Below are positions 60,157 through 64,000 of a stretch of 64,000 nucleotides of DNA, piece by piece. The notes beneath the pieces are model-generated. The model was not told where the DNA came from, ran no database searches, and was given only the letters and a program-made list of their open reading frames with translations. Origin of the DNA: Nordella sp. HKS 07. GTDB lineage: Bacteria; Pseudomonadota; Alphaproteobacteria; Rhizobiales; Aestuariivirgaceae. The translations under genes were made by a program, and so were the position numbers. Within the stretch, counting starts at the first letter, position 1. Every line of letters begins with the position of its first letter. The stretch is taken from contig NZ_CP049258.1 in the NCBI RefSeq assembly GCF_011046735.1, positions 1,094,001-1,158,000 of the forward strand. Reading direction: 5' to 3'.

Positions 60157-60906
60157 ATGCTGGATGACGGCGCGACCGAGAGGATCAGACTTACTCCCGA
60201 GCTGGTCGCTCTTTGTGAAAGACCCGAACCAAAGCGGGGACGCGAGCCCGGAGTGTCCTATTTTACGGAAGAGGACTATCAGGCCGCTGCCGCGAGGCTC
60301 CTCGATGCCGCGGCTGGCGCGCCTGTCTGGGTGTTTGCCTATGGCTCGCTTCTGTGGCGCCCGGCTTTCGAGGCGGCGGAGAGCCGCCGGGCTGAGGCCC
60401 AGGGCTGGCGGCGCGACTTCTGCATGGAGATCCGGCGCTGGCGGGGAAGCCCCGAGCAGCCGGGTCTCATGATGGCCCTGCGCAAGGGCGGCAGCTGTAC
60501 CGGCCTCGCTTTGCGCCTGATGTCCGATCACGCTCACGCGCAGCTGGTGCAGTTGCTCAAGCGGGAAGTCGACGGAGAGGAAGATCTGCGCGCACTGCGC
60601 TGGATCGAGGTCGACACCGCGGAGGGTGTTGTTCGCGCGCTCGCCTGCTGGGCCGACCCCATCGAGAGCCGGATGTTCGTGGACAAGCCATTGGCGGAAC
60701 AGGCCCATATGCTGGCGCGGGCCTGCGGCGCCATCGGGTCCGGCGCCGCCTATCTCCATCAGACGGTGGAAAGCCTCGCCAGGTTGGGCCTGGCCGATGA
60801 CTATATCAGCGGGCTGGAAGCGCTCGTCGCCAGGGAGATCATGAAACTGGCCTCCCAGCGCGCTGAGAGCGCGATGATTTTAGACACCAACACACCCTCA
60901 TGCTGA
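60157..60906 (+). CDS. chaC: glutathione-specific gamma-glutamylcyclotransferase (ChaC)
   Basis: A 249-residue ChaC-family enzyme. VFAYGSLLWRPAFE near residue 60 is the diagnostic loop; the following strand segment GWRRDFCMEIRRWRGSPEQPG and the catalytic Glu in REVDGEEDLRALRW near residue 140-150 agree. The C-terminus ALVAREIMKLASQRAESAMI runs into the palindromic repeat, which supplies the last residues (TPSC) and the stop. It would cut glutathione to 5-oxoproline and Cys-Gly in the cytoplasm. Start ATG 60157 is favoured because it is two bases behind the small gene and the family begins there. Confidence 0.9.
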   Translation: MLDDGATERIRLTPELVALCERPEPKRGREPGVSYFTEEDYQAAAARLLDAAAGAPVWVFAYGSLLWRPAFEAAESRRAEAQGWRRDFCMEIRRWRGSPEQPGLMMALRKGGSCTGLALRLMSDHAHAQLVQLLKREVDGEEDLRALRWIEVDTAEGVVRALACWADPIESRMFVDKPLAEQAHMLARACGAIGSGAAYLHQTVESLARLGLADDYISGLEALVAREIMKLASQRAESAMILDTNTPSC

Positions 60907-61004
60907 GGCGCGAGCGAAGCGAGCCTCGAAGCATGATCCAGCTACACAGGCCTTGCTTGCCACCCTTCGAGGCCCGCCTTCGGCGGGCGCCTCAGGGTGA
61001 GGGT
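60894..61004. repeat. palindromic repetitive element overlapping chaC
   Basis: The ends are ACCCTCATGCTGAGGCGC and GCGCCTCAGGGTGAGGGT, which are inverted repeats with 16 of 18 matching. Inside lie GCGAGCGAAGCGAGC and CCCGCCTTCGGCGGG hairpins. The form is that of the CTCA-CTGAGG-type repeat found in many Rhizobiales genomes. It starts inside the last codons of chaC. Confidence 0.75.
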
Positions 61005-61154
61005 TATAGGCGGTAACTAATCTGATCATGCCTTAGAGCCGGGGCGAAACCTCCCGCCTCCCGCGTAGCGTGCGTGATGGGAAACCTGAAGTCGACTCTC
61101 CGAACCTCCTCAAATCCCGGAAATTCATAAATCTACCATTGAATCCGTTCCGCT

Positions 61155-61180
61155 CCTTGTTGTACGATTGTTCAACAAGG
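61155..61180. promoter_or_regulatory. palindrome before the CocE-type hydrolase gene
   Basis: CCTTGTTG (61155-61162) pairs with CAACAAGG (61173-61180) around TACGATTGTT. It ends 8 bp before the ATG and overlaps the ribosome site (CAAGGAA). A protein or RNA fold here would block translation or transcription start. The TTGTACGATTGTTCAA core resembles GntR-type operators. Confidence 0.55.
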
Positions 61181-61187
61181 AAACGCC

Positions 61188-63197
61188 ATGACGGTCAGAA
61201 GAGAATTCCCCTTCGCGGTGGAGGTCATAGATCCCTTGTGGATTGAGCTCTCCGACGGTACGCGCATCGCCGCCACCTTATGGAAGCCGAAGACCAGCGA
61301 CAAGGTCCCGCTCGTCGTCGAGATGATCCCCTATCGCCGGCGCGACGGCACCATCTTCCGCGATCTCGAGATCCATCCCTACTGGGCGGGCTTCGGCGTC
61401 GCTTGCTGCCGCATCGACATCAGGGGTGCCGGCGATTCTGACGGCCTTCTCGCCGATGAATATCTGCCGCGCGAGCAGGAGGATGCCTGCGAGATCATCG
61501 CGCAGCTCGCGGCGCTTCCCTGGTGCAACGGCAATGTCGGCATGGTCGGCATTTCCTGGGGCGGCTTCAATTCGCTCCAGGTGGCCGCGCGCCGCCCCCC
61601 GGCGCTGAAGGCGATCATCACTTTGTGCTCGACCGACGACCGCTATGCCGACGATGTCCACTATATGGGCGGCGCCCTCATCACCGAGAATGAGATGTGG
61701 TCGAATTTCATGCTGGTGAAGAATGCCATGCCGCCCGATCCGCAGATCGTCGGCGACGCCTGGCGCGATATGTGGATGAAGCGCCTCGATGCCAACCGGT
61801 CCTGGTCTGAGCACTGGCTCGAGCACCAGCGCCGCGACGCCTACTGGAAACAGGGCTCGGTCTGCGAGGATTTCTCGAAGATCGACTGCGCCGTGCTGGC
61901 GGTGTGCGGCTGGGAGGACAGCTATTCCAACTCCGTCGCCCGCTTGCTCGAAGGCCTTACATCCCCCAAGCTCGCCATCATGGGCCCCTGGACACATGCC
62001 TTCCCCTGCCGCGGCGATCCGGGCCCGCGCATCGGCTATCTCCAGGAAGGGCTGCGCTGGTGGAAGCACTGGCTCGCGGACGACGAGACAGGCATCATGG
62101 ACGAGCCGCTCTACCGCGTCTTCGTCATCGGTGAAGAACGGCCGCGACCCTTTTACGAGAACCACGAGGGTCATTGGGTCGCCGAGGAAGCCTGGCCCAG
62201 CCCCCGCATCGAGTGGCAGACGCGCTATCTCAATCCGACCGGGCTCGGCTCCGAGCCCGAAACCGGCGCCCTGCGCTCGGTGCGCTCGCCCGCCACCGCC
62301 GGCACCGATTGTGGACGCTGGGGCGGCTATGGCGGCACCACGCCCGATCTCGCCATCGACCAGCGCCGCGAGGACGGTCAGGCGCTTTGCTTCGACACCG
62401 AACCGCTCGCCGAGACGATCACACTGCTGGGCGCGCCCGAGATCGAGCTCGAGCTCATGGTCGATGTGCCGAAGGTCAATCTCGCTTTGCGCCTCTGCGA
62501 CATCTATCCGGATGGCACTTCGGCGCTCATGACTTATGGCGTGCTCAATCTGAGCCATCGCGACAGCCATGAATTCCCGAAACCCTGTCCGGTCGGCGAG
62601 CCCTTCACGGTCAGGCTGAAGCTCAACGACTTCGCCCGCGAGATTCCCAAGGGCCACTGCATCAGGCTCGCCATCGCCACGCAGCATTGGTTCATTCTGT
62701 GGCCACAGCCGACGCTGGCGACCGCGACGATCAGAACCGGCCTCTCGACGATCCGCCTGCCGGTGCGCCCGGCGAGTCCCCTCGACAAGCGCATCGCCTT
62801 CGAGCCGGCGGAGATCGCGAGCCCCGTGCCCGCGACCGAGATCGCCGCCGGCGCCACCACCAAGACCGTCGAGGACGATCTGGGTTCCGGGCTGCGCACC
62901 ATCACGCTGCGCAGCAACGGCGGCACGCAATCGATCGATGACCGCGCCATCACCACTTCGTCTTGGAACAACGACACCTTCATCATCCATCCCGACGATC
63001 CCTTGTCGGCGAAGCTCGTCACCGAATATGCCTGGGCGATCAAGAGCGGGCCTTCCGACATGGAGGCGCGTTCACGCACCGAGCTCACCGCCGATCACGA
63101 GAACTTCTATCTTACCTGGTCGATCGAGGCGCGCGAGCAAGGCCGCGTCATCCACAGCAAGGGCGCGACGCGCGCCATAAAACGCGACTTCTGTTGA
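61188..63197 (+). CDS. CocE/NonD-family (S15-type) hydrolase
   Basis: A 669-residue serine hydrolase. Domain 1 (about 1-310) is the alpha/beta fold: IRGAGDSDG, Ser123 in GMVGISWGGFNSLQ, the acid in GWEDSYSNS, and His in GPWTHAFPCRGDPG. A C-terminal jelly-roll domain follows (ITLLGAPEIELELMVDVPKV, IRLAIATQHWFILWPQP), then a long extra domain from about 540 to 669. Family members cleave ester or amide bonds, for example cocaine esterase and X-Pro peptidase. No signal peptide. It stands 16 bp before the peptide transporter permease gene, so a peptide or amide brought in by that transporter is the likely substrate. Confidence 0.9.
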   Translation: MTVRREFPFAVEVIDPLWIELSDGTRIAATLWKPKTSDKVPLVVEMIPYRRRDGTIFRDLEIHPYWAGFGVACCRIDIRGAGDSDGLLADEYLPREQEDACEIIAQLAALPWCNGNVGMVGISWGGFNSLQVAARRPPALKAIITLCSTDDRYADDVHYMGGALITENEMWSNFMLVKNAMPPDPQIVGDAWRDMWMKRLDANRSWSEHWLEHQRRDAYWKQGSVCEDFSKIDCAVLAVCGWEDSYSNSVARLLEGLTSPKLAIMGPWTHAFPCRGDPGPRIGYLQEGLRWWKHWLADDETGIMDEPLYRVFVIGEERPRPFYENHEGHWVAEEAWPSPRIEWQTRYLNPTGLGSEPETGALRSVRSPATAGTDCGRWGGYGGTTPDLAIDQRREDGQALCFDTEPLAETITLLGAPEIELELMVDVPKVNLALRLCDIYPDGTSALMTYGVLNLSHRDSHEFPKPCPVGEPFTVRLKLNDFAREIPKGHCIRLAIATQHWFILWPQPTLATATIRTGLSTIRLPVRPASPLDKRIAFEPAEIASPVPATEIAAGATTKTVEDDLGSGLRTITLRSNGGTQSIDDRAITTSSWNNDTFIIHPDDPLSAKLVTEYAWAIKSGPSDMEARSRTELTADHENFYLTWSIEAREQGRVIHSKGATRAIKRDFC

Positions 63198-63213
63198 GGC
63201 GGCGGGAAGGGCC

Positions 63214-64000
63214 ATGCTCGCTTACACGATCAAACGCATCGGCCTCGGAATCCTGATCCTCATCGGCGTCATGTTCGCCATGTATGCCGCGGTCTTCATC
63301 GTGCCGGGCAATCCGGCGAGAGCGGCACTGGGTCCCCGCGCGACCCAGGAAATGGTCGACCGGCTCACCCGCGAAATGGGCCTCGACCAGCCCTATCTCG
63401 TCCAGATCTACAACTTCTTCACCAATGTCCTCACCGGTAATCTCGGCATCGATGTCATTTCCAACCGCCCTGTCGCCGCCGAGATCTGGGAAGTTCTGCC
63501 GAACACGCTGATTCTCTGTGTCGTCGGCCTCGGCTGGGCGACTCTCCTCGCCATTCCGCTCGGCTGTCTCGCCGTGCTCAAGCGCGGCACCTGGATCGAC
63601 CGCGCCGCGAGCATCGTCTCGGTGAGTGTCATCTCGCTCCCCTATTATGTCATCGCCATCTATGCGCTCCTGATCTTCGCCGTGGAGCTCAACTGGCTCC
63701 CCGCCATCGGCGATGGAGATGCGGGCGACATCGGCAGCCAGATCCACGCCCTCATCCTGCCCGCCTTCGCCATCGGTTTCACCTGGGTCGGTTACCTTGC
63801 CCGCCTCGTGCGCGCCTCGATGCTCGACGTCATGGGCGAGCCCCATATCCGCACCGCGCGCGCCTTCGGCGTGCCGGAATGGAAGATTGTCACCAAATAC
63901 GGCCTGCGCATCGCGCTCATCCCGACGCTCTCGCTACTCGCCGTCAGCCTGGGCGGGCTGATCTCCAGCGCCGTTTTCGTCGAAGTCATCTTCTCGCGTC
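63214..64000 (+). CDS. peptide/nickel ABC transporter permease (DppB type), partial
   Basis: The open frame starts at ATG 63214, 16 bp after the hydrolase gene, with GGAAGGG before it, and runs off the right edge after about 262 codons. The start AYTIKRIGLGILILIGVMFA is the DppB N-terminal helix; FIVPGNPARAALGPRATQEM and REMGLDQPYLVQIYNFF are typical; the EAA loop reads HIRTARAFGVPEWKIVTKYG. About 75 residues are probably missing. It likely opens an operon for oligopeptide uptake with DppC-, DppD- and DppF-like genes to the right. Confidence 0.92.
   Translation, partial: MLAYTIKRIGLGILILIGVMFAMYAAVFIVPGNPARAALGPRATQEMVDRLTREMGLDQPYLVQIYNFFTNVLTGNLGIDVISNRPVAAEIWEVLPNTLILCVVGLGWATLLAIPLGCLAVLKRGTWIDRAASIVSVSVISLPYYVIAIYALLIFAVELNWLPAIGDGDAGDIGSQIHALILPAFAIGFTWVGYLARLVRASMLDVMGEPHIRTARAFGVPEWKIVTKYGLRIALIPTLSLLAVSLGGLISSAVFVEVIFSR

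Noticed and set aside
61278-62990. 570-codon minus-strand frame opposite the CocE-type hydrolase
   Set aside because: Antisense shadow. The plus-strand gene has a complete catalytic triad and C-terminal domain.
1-64000. CRISPR arrays, insertion sequences, rRNA genes, replication origin
   Set aside because: No regularly spaced short repeats, no transposase with terminal repeats, no rRNA-like sequence, and no DnaA-box cluster or rep/par gene was found on reading through the window.

Overview
The window looks like a chromosomal segment of an alphaproteobacterium of the order Hyphomicrobiales (Rhizobiales). It has high GC, paired Porin_2-type porins with an N-terminal coiled coil, many LsrB/RbsA-type and peptide ABC transporters, DUF1127 and DUF4242 small proteins, a SARP/TolB/TPR regulator, and palindromic intergenic repeats of the rhizobial kind. 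The genus cannot be named from the sequence alone.

Layout. 1-2.9 kb: the end of an integrated element, with a P4-type tyrosine integrase, an AlpA-like regulator and two hypothetical genes, abutting a 52-bp tRNA-Arg(CCU) 3'-end fragment that is very probably an attachment site. 3.1-10.2 kb: a tightly coupled three-gene unit made of an alpha/beta hydrolase, a tandem double caspase-like protease, and a 1266-residue protein that joins TPR repeats to two regions resembling the cytosolic domain of FlhA/SctV. This is the best candidate for an undescribed, probably conflict-related, system. 10.2-12 kb: gene remnants, palindromic elements, a small secreted protein and a frameshifted ion channel. 12-18.5 kb: an LsrB/Rbs-type sugar ABC transporter with a divergently placed but co-oriented SDR-GntR pair; the GntR reading frame is broken at a G8 run, and both transcription units carry the same palindromic operator. 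18.8-21.6 kb: an M14-like peptidase, a cupin and an NmrA-like oxidoreductase, with a second degenerate tRNA-like fragment near 20.0 kb.

22.2-35.1 kb: a TolB/TPR membrane regulator, two secreted arylsulfatases with CTAGR sites, a secreted HAD phosphatase, a PQQ propeller protein and a cyanide-insensitive-type bd oxidase. Partial copies of a sulfatase tail and of the HAD gene are scattered through it, so the cluster has been through duplication and collapse. 35.3-39.7 kb: a secreted von Willebrand type D protein and a large MscS channel, followed by a third degenerate tRNA-like fragment at 39.87 kb. The three fragments (2.87, 19.99 and 39.87 kb) suggest that the first 40 kb was built by successive integrations at one tRNA locus.

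40-49.2 kb: a DUF4157 protein with two HExxH sites, SDR and HxlR genes, a fused tandem TetR regulator, and two tandem porins that share an upstream motif with the TetR promoter region, followed by a junction of two truncated genes. 49.2-64 kb: mostly ordinary chromosome, with a methyltransferase, GH3 enzyme, broken GNAT, GYF-RDD membrane protein, LuxR-type ATPase regulator, DUF4242/DUF1127, spermidine synthase, a DapA-like enzyme with a SARP regulator, ChaC, a CocE-type hydrolase and the first permease of a peptide ABC transporter, which runs off the end. No CRISPR array, intact insertion sequence, rRNA or complete tRNA was seen.
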